64,000 bases of DNA from positions 62,001-126,000 of the forward strand of contig JANQBS010000079.1 of assembly GCA_033085395.1 (NCBI GenBank), given 5' to 3'. The notes beneath the pieces are model-generated. The model had not been told where the DNA came from. It did not search any database and saw only the letters and a program-made list of their open reading frames with translations. The stretch is from Xanthoparmelia taractica. Lineage: Eukaryota; Ascomycota; Lecanoromycetes; Lecanorales; Parmeliaceae. Positions 1 through 11,512 of the stretch are shown here, piece by piece (the first letter of the stretch is position 1; every line of letters begins with the position of its first letter). Both the position numbers and the translations under genes were made by a program.

Positions 1-45
1 GCCAGATAACGCCGCGCGATGCTTCAAAACATGATCGCGAATGCC

Positions 46-1083
46 CTAGATGCTCTCGTTGGCTTCTCGCCTCTGAGGTGCCGGTTGCCTCCAATATTTC
101 TTCTCTGCATTCACAGCTGACCCAAGGCCGTATCCAAAAGATGACACAGGCGGAGAATCGCCCTCTTTCTCTTTCTCTTTCCCTTTGCCAATGCCAGCCG
201 CCACGTCGAAGTCCATACCGTCAGGGGCATCCTGGGTCACTGCTTGCATGGTCTCCATCCACAGCTGATCCCTGGCTGCCCGTGCGCTCTGCGCTTTTCG
301 ACCATGTCGAGAGTCTTGCCCTGATTTTCCTGCTCCTGCGCTAACAAGTCTGCGGAGAGCTTCTTCTCCAAGCCTGCCTTCCTCTGTAGCCTTCTCCCGA
401 ATCTTTCTTGGATCTTGCTCATGCTCTGGATATTGAGGGGTAGCTTTGTAGGTGTGCTTGCTCGGAAGCTCCGGGAAATGTCTCGGGACATAGGTTCGGA
501 GTTTTTCATTGGGGTCCGCGTTCAACAGTGGTCCTAGAAATCGTAGATGCTGCTCGTCACTGTCTTGCGCAGTGTCTGTCTGTAAAGGGAATTGTGTCCG
601 CGACGGGCTGACAGGCGGATCGAGGTGCAGTAAGAGCGATCTTAGGCTGAGCTGATGGGTGTGAAGGGATTGTAAAAAATCTTGTGGAATCGCCTGCGTG
701 CGCCGGCACGAGAGCATGGACTGGCGCACATCTGCCAGATAATGGGCCATGTCTAGCCTAGTCAGCGCAACGCTAAAAAGCTAGCAATTGCAATAGCTTC
801 TCATACATTCTTCCACATCAATGCGAAAGGTCTCCATCGCGTCTGGCGCCGCGGCTTCGAAGCCTACAGCTTCTAGCGCAAGGCCGATAGAGCGTGTGAG
901 CATAGACTGAACAGCCTCCTCGTCCTGCCATGGCTCCTTGAGTTGCTGTCGCTGAAGGTCCCAGTTGGGCCGATGGTGACGAATCTGTCCGCAATTCTGC
1001 TTCTTGCGTGGTGGTAGGCCGAGTAGATCAGATGGAGCAGAGCGCTTGGCAGGGAGAGATTGGTACACGGCCATAGGTGCCAT
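46..1083 (-). CDS. TAF8: TFIID subunit TAF8 (histone-fold + TAF8 C-terminal domain)
   Basis: Two exons, 1083-807 and 752-46, joined by a 54-bp intron (753-806, GTATGA...CTGAC...TAG); the splice restores the continuous motif VEEYMAHYLADVRQSM and gives 327 aa. Residues about 55-110 form the bromodomain-associated histone fold (LTRSIGLALEAVGFE), which in TAF8 pairs with TAF10 inside TFIID. A basic stretch PPRKKQ lies near residue 24. Residues about 179-203 (YVPRHFPELPSKHTYK) match the proline-rich TAF8 C-terminal domain, and RRTQAIPQDF is also typical of the family. I chose the start MAPMAVYQ because the open frame upstream of it does not resemble the family. The gene diverges from eIF2-beta. 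Expected to act in RNA polymerase II pre-initiation complex assembly in the nucleus. Confidence 0.9.
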
Positions 1084-1369
1084 CAAGGCACAGCAAAGAT
1101 GAGCAGTAAGGACATAGATACGATAGCCCGGGCTGTCCAGCAATGAGGTGAAGGTCAGGAGTAAGTGGGAGGTGCTCAGCGACAGTAAAGTGTTCAACAG
1201 TAACAGTATGGGCGAGGGGGGTCAAAAAGATAGCCCGGGAGTTGATCGATCTGATTCAGCCCTACCAAAACTCGCCAATGAAACTGTTGAAGCGTGATGC
1301 CTGACTCATCTTGGCCTTTTGTTCCACTTCTCAGCAATCTAGCTTCGGTTTACTTCACACATCTTCACC
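1084..1369. promoter_or_regulatory. Short divergent promoter between TAF8 and eIF2-beta
   Basis: The two start codons lie 286 bp apart and point away from each other, so this interval must hold both promoters. It is pyrimidine-rich just before the eIF2-beta ATG (TTTACTTCACACATCTTCACC). No clear TATA element was identified. Inference from gene layout only. Confidence 0.55.
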
Positions 1370-2448
1370 ATGTCTTCACACAGAAAGTCAGTCGCGTTTA
1401 GCGACGAGCATACGATCGTGGCCTCAAACGGAGAAGTGACAGAAGTCAACGGAACAGGCATACCAGACAAGACATCTGCAGAACGTCATAGCGTCGGTGA
1501 GAGCATATAGAACCCCGTACTCCTACAGTATTCTGACATCGAGAAGACTCTCCCGATACAACACCAGTAAAAGACAACGCGGTCGACGAAGTCACAGACC
1601 TCTTCAAAGGCTTGGGCAAAAAAAAGAAGTCCTCGAAGAAGACCAAGGACGAGGCAGCAGACGGTGGCGACGTGGCCACACCAGCTGCAGATGGCGAATT
1701 CGACCCGACAGCCCTCAAGAAAAAGAAAAAGAAGAAGCCCGCCAAAGCCGCAGAGGCCGATGACTTTGAGGCGAAATTGGCTGAGGCCGGCGTGAACGAG
1801 AATGGCGAAGTGGATGCTAATGCAAAGGCTGCAGCTCAAGAAGGGCAAGCAGAGGAGATAGAAGGCGACATGGTCGCGGGTACCGGTATCTGGGCCCACA
1901 ACGAAGAAAAGCCCATCAAATACGACAAACTCCTCGAACGCTTTTTCGCCCATCTACACTCCGCACATCCAGACCTCCTTTCGAGTGGCTCGAAAAGCTA
2001 CGTTATCCCGCCGCCGCAATGTCTACGTGAAGGCAACAAGAAGACCATTTTCGCGAACATTCCAGATATTTGCAAGAGGATGAAGAGGAGTGAGGAGCAC
2101 GTTATGCAGTTCATATTTGCTGAACTGGGGACGAGTGGAAGTGTGGACGGATCACGGCGGTTAGTGATTAAGGGAAGGTTTCAACAAAAGCAGATCGAGA
2201 ATGTCTTGCGCAGATACATCGGTAAGCTCTCTGCACTGCTCTTCGTGTAAAGCGTTGGGGTACTGACCGTTGCTCAAGGCGAATATGTTACCTGCAAGAC
2301 CTGCAGGTCACCAGATACGGAACTCAGCAAGGGAGAGAACCGTCTGTACTTCGTCACTTGCAACTCTTGCGGCAGTAGACGTTCTGTCACGGCTATCAAG
2401 ACTGGTTACTCGGCTCAAGTTGGGAAGAGAAAGAGGCAGCAGACATGA
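1370..2448 (+). CDS. SUI3: Translation initiation factor eIF2 subunit beta
   Basis: Three exons (1370-1496, 1568-2221, 2279-2448) close in frame to 316 aa. Exon 1 encodes the acidic N-terminal leader (RKSVAFSDEHTIV). Exon 2 carries lysine blocks (GKKKKSSKK, LKKKKKKKP) that in this family bind eIF5 and eIF2B-epsilon, followed by the conserved eIF2B/eIF5 fold (GSKSYVIPPPQ, KTIFANIPDICKRMKR, LVIKGRFQQKQIENVLRRYI). Exon 3 supplies the C4 zinc ribbon, CKTC...CNSCG, ending in KRKRQQT. An upstream ATG at 1612 would give a shorter protein, but exon 1 matches the fungal leader and splices in phase, so 1370 is preferred. Part of the ternary complex delivering initiator Met-tRNA to the 40S ribosome; expected to be essential. 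Confidence 0.95.
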
Positions 2449-2819
2449 ACAAAGCAGTCTTAGTTTTTACCAGATTGGCATTATGGCGTATTCCTTGGGC
2501 TTACTACGCTGTGCTTGGTCCAGGCATGGAAAACTTACGTGCATTCGAAGGCATCAGGCTGAGCCATATCTTTCTTGTACTGCGCGCTGGCCTAGCCAAA
2601 GCAATGCTACTTGTATAACCGAATGTTATCTTATGATGCTGATGCACTTCATAAAGCTCGACTGGCAAATCCAGTAACTCAATCCCTACTTCTCTATACT
2701 AGAAGTAATTCTTGTTTTCCTTCGACGGTTTGCCGTCAAGCTCCAAGCTGTGCCGAGGAGTACCAAGTGTACAACATCTTCTTCCAAAAGCCGTAAGGAA
2801 GCTGAAGATGATAGTTCCA
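2449..2819. other. Convergent 3' region between eIF2-beta and ADE2
   Basis: About 370 bp separating two convergent genes. Short overlapping open frames exist, but none has coding character. Probably the 3' UTRs and terminators of both neighbours; no distinct element was seen. Confidence 0.5.
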
Positions 2820-4586
2820 TCAGGTCTCCTGCCCCTGCTCTTCTAACAACTTCCTATCATTCTCCAAACTCTCCGCTTCAGCCCTCTTCACATACTCCTT
2901 CAGCCTCCCCTTAACCCCTTCATCCCACCCAGCCACTATCCTCGCAGCCCCCAACGCAGCGTTCGTCGCATTATTTACGCCCACGGTAAGCACCGGACAC
3001 CCTCTCGGCATGCTCGTGCAACTCACAAGACTATCCCATCCATCTCCGATGGTAGGCTTGATGGGCAATCCAATGACGGGAACCGTTTTCGAGAACGCGG
3101 CAACCATGCCCGGGAGATGTGCGGCGCCGCCAGCGGCTGCGATGATCACTTTGATGCTGCTGCGGGAGGGAGCGGTACTGCCATATGTGGCCATGGTCGA
3201 GGGGGTGCGGTGGGCGGATGTGATGCGCTTTTCATAGGGGATGGAGAGTTGATTGAGAATGTTGTAGCAGTCTTTGAGGTGGGGTTGGTCGGATATTGAA
3301 CCAGTGGTTATGCTGACGACCGGCTCGAGTCTTGCTTCTGGTGGAGTGATGTTAGTAGCGGGAGCCTTCTCAGGCAGCGGCTGTTCTCGTGGCAGCTCGT
3401 CGTGGAGTCTATCTGCTTCCCTTATGAGAGGACGCATTTCTTCTTCCAACTCTGCCATACTGTCGCCCACCAGTGTCAGATGCCCCATCTTTCTCCCTTT
3501 CGTGGCATTTCCCTTCCCGTACAGATGGACTTTGGCGCCCGCAGCATCTGCGACATTTGCGAGACGTAGGTATGACTTTGGATCTTGTCCACCGAGGATG
3601 TTAAGCATGACAGCAGGATTTAGCAATTGGAGACTTTTGGCGGGTATGGGCCGATCGAGAATTGCAAGAAGGTGGGCGTCATATTGTGAAAGCCGGCATG
3701 CTTCGATGGTGTAATGGCCGCTATTGTGCGGTCTGGGTGCAATTTCGTTGACTAGGATGCTATCATCTTTGAGGAGAAACATCTCCACCCCAAATACCCC
3801 CTTGCCTTTGAAGCTTCCAACAGCCCGTCTGGCAAGCTTCTGGGCTTGAGCGTTCAATTTTTCTGAAAGTCCTCGCGGCGGCGCGTAGACAAGTTTGCAG
3901 ATACTATCCTGGTGGACTGTCTCAACTGTAGGGAACGACTTGGTTGACAGTTCCCAGACTGACAGATCGGCTTCGTTCTTGGTCTTGACAACCATAACGG
4001 CTAACTCCATGGCAAAATCTGCCCATTTCTCCGCATACAACTCCCGTCCCTGTAAAGCTTTCATTGCTGGCTCAAAGTCCTCAGATGATCTGACAGGGTA
4101 ATTTCCGCGTCCATCGTACGCTCCTTTTCGACTTTTCAGCATGAATGGGAGGCCGATGTGGTAAGACACTATCCCCAATTCTTCCGTAGAGACTTTCATT
4201 ATTGGCAGTGATTCAGCGACATCGACTCCGGCAGCAATAAGCTGTTTCTTTTGCAGGAACTTATCCTGGATTACTCGGATGGTCTCCCAATTCGGCTGGA
4301 TCTCGATATTTTTGGCCCGGGCCAAGGATTCGTTCTCTAGCTCTTCAAGTACATTTGTGTCCACATGCTCGATCTCGACAGTCAGGATGTCACATTTGCT
4401 GGCGAGTTCGCGGATCGCTTGTGCATCGGTGAAAGACCCATCGACACCAACATAGGAACTGATCTGTTTGGCTGGGGAGGCCTTCTTGTCGAGAACAGCA
4501 ACTGAGATGTTTCGGTTGTTGGCTGCCTCTACAAACATACGACCCAACTGCCCGCCGCCGAGAACACCAACAATTCGGGTGTCCAT
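2820..4586 (-). CDS. ADE2: Phosphoribosylaminoimidazole carboxylase (AIR carboxylase)
   Basis: Single-exon, 588 aa, full length for the fungal Ade2 fusion. The N-terminal PurK-like part starts with a nucleotide-binding GVLGGGQLGRM and contains the ATP-grasp core (FMLKSRKGAYDGRGN, YAEKWADF, VNEIAPRPHNSGHYTIEA). The C-terminal PurE-like part begins near residue 420 with VVSITTGSISDQP, then ITSAHRTP and AAAGGAAHLPGMVAA. It converts aminoimidazole ribonucleotide to the carboxy derivative in de novo purine synthesis in the cytosol. In many fungi loss gives red or pink adenine auxotrophs. The PurE loop reads GSISDQP where GSDSDLP is common; the GSxSD pattern is kept, so the enzyme is probably active. 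Confidence 0.96.
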   Translation of the reverse strand: MDTRIVGVLGGGQLGRMFVEAANNRNISVAVLDKKASPAKQISSYVGVDGSFTDAQAIRELASKCDILTVEIEHVDTNVLEELENESLARAKNIEIQPNWETIRVIQDKFLQKKQLIAAGVDVAESLPIMKVSTEELGIVSYHIGLPFMLKSRKGAYDGRGNYPVRSSEDFEPAMKALQGRELYAEKWADFAMELAVMVVKTKNEADLSVWELSTKSFPTVETVHQDSICKLVYAPPRGLSEKLNAQAQKLARRAVGSFKGKGVFGVEMFLLKDDSILVNEIAPRPHNSGHYTIEACRLSQYDAHLLAILDRPIPAKSLQLLNPAVMLNILGGQDPKSYLRLANVADAAGAKVHLYGKGNATKGRKMGHLTLVGDSMAELEEEMRPLIREADRLHDELPREQPLPEKAPATNITPPEARLEPVVSITTGSISDQPHLKDCYNILNQLSIPYEKRITSAHRTPSTMATYGSTAPSRSSIKVIIAAAGGAAHLPGMVAAFSKTVPVIGLPIKPTIGDGWDSLVSCTSMPRGCPVLTVGVNNATNAALGAARIVAGWDEGVKGRLKEYVKRAEAESLENDRKLLEEQGQET

Positions 4587-5439
4587 TGGCTGGAAAGGGG
4601 ATGCTGGATATCTAAGAGAGGTATTGAATCGTGTGCAAAGTTCTTGAATTTTGGGTACGGATCTTGCAGCGCAGCAACAAAGATGTGTATGTATTTACAT
4701 ATGTAAATGAGGTCCCATCCCAATCAAAGCTCTGAATTGCAGCCAGAGATTTTTGGAGTACACAGATCGATTAGATCGGTAAATTGCTCACAATGTATAA
4801 TTGAAAAGCAGGTCCAAGGAGAGAGAGAAAGTGGTACTCTAGCAGAAATTTTCCAGCCTAGCTTGCAACTTCATCACAACGAGGTCACTTCCTCAAGTTT
4901 CTCGAGCACAGCTTGAGAAGTTGGTTTATAGATCCAGACTATAACATTGACCCATCGATGACCTTGAGGCCATCATTTGGCTTTCAACCAGTGCCCTGAT
5001 CGAGGTTAAGTTGATACAGCACGGTCAGCACCAGCAGTTCTTTAGGGACTGGCCGCCAAGGAAGGTAGCCGCCATCGGCGCCCAGCCTTACCCAAGCGCT
5101 GACAACGACCCCACCTCGACCACTCAGATGCCTTCAAGCTCTCCATATAGTTGGACGCTTGCTAATTGAAAGAGGCTACGAGGCTACGAGAATGCACGAC
5201 AAATTTAGATTCTTAGCCATGCCTCGTTGTAGAGCTCTTCTGCTGGAATATATGACATCTCCGCCTGTGCCACTTCTCCTTTCTTCCTTCTGAGCTCTTC
5301 GTTGAGTTCTGTGATACAGTCAATCTTCTTAAACAACAATTCCTTTTCTCCCCAGCGGTTGCTATCGTTTGTGAAAGCTCGCCGAAGCATATTTGGACTT
5401 ATTACTGTTGCAGTGGTGTTCGCAGAAGCTTTTGGGGAG
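4587..5439. other. Divergent intergenic region ADE2 / AIM24-like gene
   Basis: About 850 bp between two divergent start codons. It should hold both promoters. Short open frames are present but no recognisable protein, RNA gene or repeat was found. Confidence 0.5.
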
Positions 5440-6823
5440 ATGGCTTCTCCACCACCTCCAGGCTACGGCTCTCCAGCACAAGGCGGATACTACCCACGTC
5501 AGTACAGGGTCAAGAGGAGATATACATGTATTGGAGGCTAACTTGGTCATGTAGCACCTCCCAGTGGACCTCCTGAAAGCCGTACCTACCCTCCACCAGG
5601 TACGACATCTGATAGTCCTTGCTCTTTCTCCTGCTAAACAGCCACGCAAGTCCAATCATTCCCACCGCCTCCTTCCTCGCCTGGCTTTCCAAACGCACAA
5701 TCACACTCCTACCCACCTCCACCTTCTCAGCCGTCCCCTCCCTCGGGCAATTACCCCCCTCCACCCCTACAGCAGCAGTATGCCGGCAATGGCCACCAGG
5801 CATCATTTGCCCCTCCTCCACAGGCCTCGACATCTACTCCTTCCTACACGCCGGAGAAGAAACCCTCTGCAGAGTTGCATCACGAACCTTCTCCTTCTAC
5901 GGGGTTCGTTGCGAACAGAAAGAATTCACAACCGGCCATGATCCCCGAGAAGCCGCCGCTTAATACGAACCAATCTTCACAAATGCCAGGAGGAGCACCA
6001 GCGCAGGGTCACTTTACAGGTGCTGGAGCGACTACGCAGGACGATATTGGAACTTTCAATGGCGGTAGCTATCGAATAAGTCATAGGAATACCAATACCG
6101 TCCTAACCATCCAGCTGGCTATGGGCTGTCCTTTGCACGCAAAACCAGGTATGTCTGGAGCTCAGTCTCGCTCTTATCATATGCTAAACAGAATTCTAGG
6201 CATCATGATCGCGATGTCTCCCACTGTTACCTTGAAAGGCGCCGTCAAATTCTCCATGAAGAAACTCATTGCCGGCGGCGAGATAATGACATCCACCTAC
6301 ACCGGCCCCGGCGAGTTACTCTTCGCCCCTTCTTTCCTCGGCGACATCACCACCCTGCGCCTCACGGGCAAGGAGCAATGGAACGTTGGTAAAGATGCTT
6401 TCATGGCTGCTACGCAGGGTGTTGTAAAAGAGCTGAAGAATCAGAGTTTTAGCAAAGCTATGTTCTCAGGGGAGGGACTTTTTGTGTATAAGATGAGCGG
6501 GACAGGAATCTTGTGGCTAGCGAGTTTTGGTGCCATTATCCGAAAGGATGTACGCTCTTCCCCTCTCCTCCTCGCACCTTAGGCCGCGCCATTGACAAAG
6601 AATGCAGCTTGTGGAAGGTGAAAAATACATCATTGACAACGGCCATCTTGTAGCCTGGAACTGCAAGTACGTGATGGAGCGCGTAGCGAGCGGAGGCATC
6701 ATTTCGGGCATAAGCAGTGGAGAAGGCTTGGTCTGCAAATTTTCGGGCCCAGGGACCGTATTCATGCAGACTCGGAACCCCAGGGAATTTGCAGCATGGA
6801 TGGGAGCACATGCTGCAGCTTGA
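5440..6823 (+). CDS. AIM24-family mitochondrial biogenesis protein
   Basis: Five exons (5440-5497, 5555-5599, 5642-6148, 6200-6549, 6608-6823) close in frame to 391 aa. The first ~130 residues are proline, serine and glutamine rich (SPPPPGYGSPAQGGYYP and similar) and probably disordered. The rest is the AIM24/DUF124 beta-sandwich: GTFNGGSYRISHRNTNTVLTI, then FSMKKLIAGGEIMTSTYTG, APSFLGDITTLRLTG and VEGEKYIIDNGHLVAWNCKY, closing with GPGTVFMQTRNP. Yeast Aim24 is a mitochondrial inner-membrane protein affecting MICOS. The low-complexity N-terminus here is not an obvious targeting peptide, so location is uncertain; many filamentous-fungal homologues share this proline-rich form. The first donor is GTCAGT, slightly non-consensus. 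Confidence 0.85.
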
Positions 6824-7077
6824 GAGACAAGCGAAAACTCGTATATTCTTATCTACCTATATTCCATCGAACCTAAACACGGTCTTGGTTGAAAGAATGC
6901 CACCATGATGTGTAGCCTAAGTATGCTGTGTGAATAAAGTATGTCCGAGCGAGCAAGTAATTTTGACGATATTATCCCTGTCAATGGACTATCGTCCGCA
7001 TGTGCAATCCCGATACAATGCACTATAGAGCATAGTAGCATTGCCGTCCATGATCTGTTGTTGTTATTGGAGAGCCT

Positions 7078-8702
7078 TCACAGCTTCACAAGATGCCAGC
7101 CCGCTTTTGCGTATCTCGCCGCAAACATCATGCATCCACCCGCCAGAACGGTCAAAGCAGCAAACAACTGCGCACCCAGATACCGACCATTGTCACGCTT
7201 GATGAGCGCCCCACCGATAGGCGTGCCCGTAAGTGTCGCAATGCTGATCCACAAAAAGACGAAAGCAATCCTCAGACGCGTCTTCCCGTCATCTCCCGGG
7301 AACCTCCAGATAACAGGGTTATACAGCCCCTGCACGGCACCGGAGAAGAACCCGTAGAAGCAGGCGACGACGGTAATGGCGGTGTGGCTCGTAGCGCTGA
7401 TCCAGATGAAGAGGAAGACGGCGGTGAGGAAGATTGACGGGATGATTGTGTTGACGGGGCCGAGGAGGCGATCTGAGAGGAGGGGGAGGAACAGGCGGCC
7501 TGGGAGGTTGGTTACGTTCATGAGGATGAGGAGGTTGACTGATGCGTGGCTGTCGAGGTGGAGGTGGGATTGGGCGTATGCTACGATGAAGTAGAAGCTG
7601 AAATAGATGCCCCAGAACGTGAGGAAGAATCCTAGAAATTCGCATTAGTAAGGCTTGAAAATGGTAGATTTGGTACGTGAACTTGTCACATCTGGCGACG
7701 GTCGTGATGGGACTCTGATCGATAGAGTTTACTCACCGGCTGTCATTAGAAGATACGGCACATCCTTGAACATATCCCAATCCATTTGAGTTTTGCCTTT
7801 ATCGACATTCACACGCTGCCTAACCATGGTGTTTGCGACTAACAAAGTAACGCCAGCAACAGCGGTGAATACTAATAACCCGTTAATTCATCAAGCTCGT
7901 ATTAGAAGATGGGTATGACCTTACTAAACCATGTAAAGGAAACGCCCTTTGTAAAGACGAGATGCTCGGCGATTGCAGGATATACCATGCCACCTTCTTC
8001 ATTAGTACAGACAGCAAGCATTAAGGTCACGGGAGAGAACACTTACCGACAGATCCGCCTGCAGAGGTAAGACCAGCTGCAACACCAAGATGCGTGCTGA
8101 AGTAATCCTGGAGGACCAGGACTCCACTTCCAAAGGCCACGCCCATGCCGACGCCTGTGAGGATACCTTGTACGAGCAACAATGACCAGAACTTGTGGCA
8201 CCAGCTAGTGGCTAGGATTGAGATTAACATCAAAAGGCAGCCTCCAGTGAAGCAAGGCTGGAAGTGGCCTTTATCGATCAATGGGCTGACCATGACGCTC
8301 ATAGAGAAAAGGAGGAAGACCTGAAAGCTACCAATCCATGCGATCGTAGCTGGAGATTTATCGTAGAGGACAACGGCTTGATAGTAGGCTTGGAATACAC
8401 CGTACGACTTGGTACAGGATTAGTAGAGATGCGCGAGCCGTTCATTTGAAGACTTGCCTGGATCAGCCCTCTGCAGTAGAATCAGTAACAACTCTAGACG
8501 ATAAGCGGGCACGCGTTACTTACTGAGCATTGAAGATAATCAAGAAACCTCCAAGGACCTGGAGCCATGCCTTCAATCCGCCGTTTGGGGGGTCATCGTT
8601 CCCAGGGATTTCTTGGGCTTGTACAGGTAACACAGTCGTCTGCTGTGAGTCCTGCTGCGCTCTAAATGGTCGACAACGCGAAATGCGTTCTTGGAGTTCC
8701 AT
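7078..8702 (-). CDS. MFS transporter, monocarboxylate-transporter (MCT) type
   Basis: Six exons: 8702-8524, 8470-8458, 8407-8047, 7993-7925, 7871-7737 and 7631-7078, closing to 436 aa. The N-terminus is hydrophilic (about 40 aa), then PPNGGLKAWLQVLGGFLIIFNAQGLIQSYGVFQAYY, the hallmark first helix of fungal MCT-like carriers (quoted in two parts across the splice). Later segments include IAWIGSFQVFLLFS, GVGMGVAFGSGVLVLQDYFS, AGGSVGGMVYPAI and a C-terminal helix pair with GGCMMFAARYAK. Exon 2 is only 13 nt and is followed by an intron that starts with GC rather than GT (8457-8408). Probably a plasma-membrane proton-linked carrier; substrate unknown. Converges with the AIM24-like gene. Confidence 0.85.
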
Positions 8703-9469
8703 AGAGAAGTTTGTGAATTTGATGGTCAATAAACTTGTCACCTGCTGTGCGCGTTGTTGCAAGCCGTAGAATAGCTCAGTTCAATAGATGGTAGGTTTAT
8801 GGCCAGTCAGACGCGCTGATTTTAGTTAAAGGCTAGGCTTGTCGTCTTCTAAGGAAAACTTGAATAAGTTATTGACTGATGGTGGCTTTGTTCCAGACGA
8901 AAGATGGTTTGTCAAGCTCGGTTAAACACTTTCTTGATCAAATCTTTAAAAAGCTGTGATGAGGACCTTAATGTGTTAGTAGGTCCTTCTCTACACTAAA
9001 TACTTTCCAGTCAAGCTGAAAATATTCTGCTCAAGATCAAGGTGATGTTCACTGCATTATAGTCTCTCACAAACGCTGCCAGATATGACAAAGACAAGGT
9101 AAATCTATTATACTTGTTCACTTGAAAGAACCAGCTCTGAAGCCTTTGTGATCTCTTTTCAATTCATGCCGGCCAGACAACAAGTGCTTGTGATTGGTCT
9201 GTTTGTGGGTGGCAACAAAGATGGTCCGAGTGGTCAGATTAGAGGGGTAATATAACGGCAGGCAGCCGATTGCCATAATGTAGCTGCGCAGTGCAACCCA
9301 GGACTGCGGGGTATTTTGTCTGCTATCCAGAACGATCTTTCTGTAGGGCTGTTTGCACCATATTAAGATCAAGCCACTCAATTATTACCTCATGGCTTAG
9401 AGGAGACAATGGCTAGTAAACCCTCAGTTGATGCTATTCATTGGTAAGCATCCATAAGAATTCATGGCA
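8703..9469. other. Intergenic, no gene seen
   Basis: Upstream region of the MCT-type carrier. An open frame on the minus strand at 9118-9381 lacks recognisable domains and is not supported. Nothing else visible. Confidence 0.4.
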
Positions 9470-10321
9470 TCAATACATAGAAAATCCCCCTGAGGCAGAA
9501 ATTGCTTGACCCGTGATCCACCGGCTACTTTCTTCGGACAAGAAACCCACAATCTGGGCTATGTCATCCGTTGTGCCTAGCCTGTTCTCGATAGGGGTGG
9601 ACTTCTTTTGCATTTCGACTATCTCCTCTGGGATCCCATCAAGAACATCTGTCTGTACTGGCCCTGGGTTGACTGCGTTGACAGTGTGGCCTTGGTGGCC
9701 TAATTCGGCGGCAAAGCATCTTGTTATTCCTTCTACAGCGGCCTTTGAGGAACAGTACAGAGAGAGCTCTTTGAAACCCAAGCGAGCGCCAACAGAACTT
9801 ATGTTGATGATTCGTCCAGGTGTACGTAAATAAGGCAGGACCTCCTTGGACATTAGGAGAACAGCTCGGATATTGAGATCGTAGACGTAGGAGAAGTCCT
9901 CGACAGAAATGTCTCCGAGACCCTTGACCAACGTACATCCGGCGTTGTTGACTAAAATGTCAATGTGATCCCCAAAAGCTGAACGTGTGGCCTGCACGAT
10001 TTTTTTTGGAGCCTCGACTTGTCGAAGGTCTGCTTAAACCTTTGCAGCTGCGGAACCGTTCTGCAGTTGCTCTACCCTTTTGACCAGCTCATCTACGCTC
10101 CTCTCGCTACTGGGGGACGTATACGTCACAGTAACCTATACAGGATATTAGCTGAATAATACGATAAAGACTGAAGATGTTGTAGGGTGCCCCTTGTCTG
10201 AGTGCTCTCCACTTACTTTAGCACCACGCTTCGCCAGCTCATAAGCAACTTGTGCTCCAATTCGCCGTGACCTTGAAGCCCCTGTGACATTGGCTATCTT
10301 CCTTTCAAGAGTGGGAGACAT
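9470..10321 (-). pseudogene. Short-chain dehydrogenase/reductase with internal stop
   Basis: Two exons (10321-10217 and 10135-9470) give a 256-codon SDR frame interrupted once by TAA at codon 69 (10036-10034). Everything around the stop matches a classical SDR: cofactor region VTGASRSRRIGAQVAYEL, NNAG (residues in DILVNNAGCTL), catalytic Ser in INISSVGAR, YCSSK as the YxxxK pair, NAVNPGPVQTD, and the terminal ITGQAISASGGFSMY. At the stop, homologues usually have Gln (KVQADLR-like), so CAA to TAA is the simplest lesion. In the glycine-rich TGxxxGxG motif one Gly is also replaced by Arg. Two independent defects favour a pseudogene; a sequencing error at the stop is the main alternative. No intron long enough to remove the stop was found. 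Confidence 0.75.
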
Positions 10322-10668
10322 GTGGTTTAATAGTAGGAAAGACAGGCAAGTCCTTTAGACGAATCATATGAATTTGAGCTTCGGCCTCTCGTAATGGAAT
10401 GGCCGAAATGGTCCGGATTCCGGATATCTACCTTAAGGAAACCTTAGAAATATTGCCAAGGCTGCCAAGCCCAGCATAGCCCTCTTTTCAAACGCCCAAG
10501 AACCTCACTGACCAAAAAGAAAAACACATGACGACCATTCTCCTTTAATGACATCTTTTCCTTTCTGCTCTTGACATATCTCTGGTCTTGAATCATACAG
10601 TTTGCTTCTTCCACAGGTCGCAGTAGTACTACTCTTCCACTTGATGAACTGATCCGCAACTTGCCACC

Positions 10669-11512
10669 ATGCGCAATATGGAGGAGCAGAGTGCGGCCAT
10701 GACCAACAGGTCCCTTCGCACAATACGCAACGTTAGTCCTGCTCATCGTTCAGATATCCAGATATCTCCAATTGTCGCTAAATGACCAACAGGAACTTGA
10801 GTTCCTTTCAGACTCTGGCGTCATCACCTCTAATCAGCTTTCTACATTACTATCGCAACTGCCCGCTCAAAAATCCCTTCACGCGCCTTTCCCAAGCCCG
10901 CAACCTACATCTACCCCTGCTCAACCATCTCCTTTATCACCACCGGTCACCGAAATGACAAACGCATCTTTGAACGAAAAGCAAGGCAGTTTCTACGCTC
11001 CAACACCTCAGTCCGCCCTCCCACCTCCAGCATATGTCTCCTCTCCAGCACCTTCCGCCCTTGCGACGGCCTCTGCTTTGTACGAATACCATCCATCAGA
11101 TGCTGGTGATCTTGCTATCTTGCCCAACGACCGGGTCCTCATTACCGAATTCATGAATGCCGACTGGGCAAAGGGACGGAACGAACGCACTGGCATGGAA
11201 GGCATATTCCCTCGGAGCTACGTTGCTATCATAGATGAGAAGGGTGCTCTGGGACGCTTCCAACCACCTCCTCCGCCTATGCAATCCAGTTATGGTAATA
11301 TGCCAGTGGATGTCAGTCAGAGTGGGAGCAGCTCTGCGCCTGGGAAGGAGAGCAAGCTCAACGCAAACGGGAAGAAGTTTGGGAAAAAGATGGGCAATGC
11401 TGGTGAAGTCTCTCCCTTGAAAATAATTGACCACCCAGTGTGCTAACTTTACTCAGCTATTTTTGGTGCCGGTGCCACGATCGGATCGAACATTGTCAAT
11501 GGGATTTTCTAA
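10669..11512 (+). CDS. SH3-domain adaptor of the LSB1/PIN3 type
   Basis: Three exons (10669-10731, 10793-11402, 11457-11512) close to 242 aa. The N-terminus (NRSLRTIRNELEFLSDSGVI, then LSTLLSQLP) matches the conserved helical region of fungal Lsb1/Lsb2(Pin3)-like proteins. A proline-rich linker follows, then an SH3 domain at about residues 115-168 (ALYEYHPSDAGDLAILPND, ADWAKGRN, GIFPRSYVAII). The C-terminus is a polyproline segment and a short glycine-rich tail, GAGATIGSNIVNGIF, common to this family. Homologues bind the WASP protein Las17 at cortical actin patches. The start is the ATG in a good context (CCACCATGC) at 10669; an in-frame ATG lies at 10678. Exon 1 is only found by splicing to the family motif. 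Confidence 0.88.

Noticed and set aside
9118..9381. 87-aa minus-strand ORF
   Set aside because: No recognised motif, poor context between two unrelated genes.
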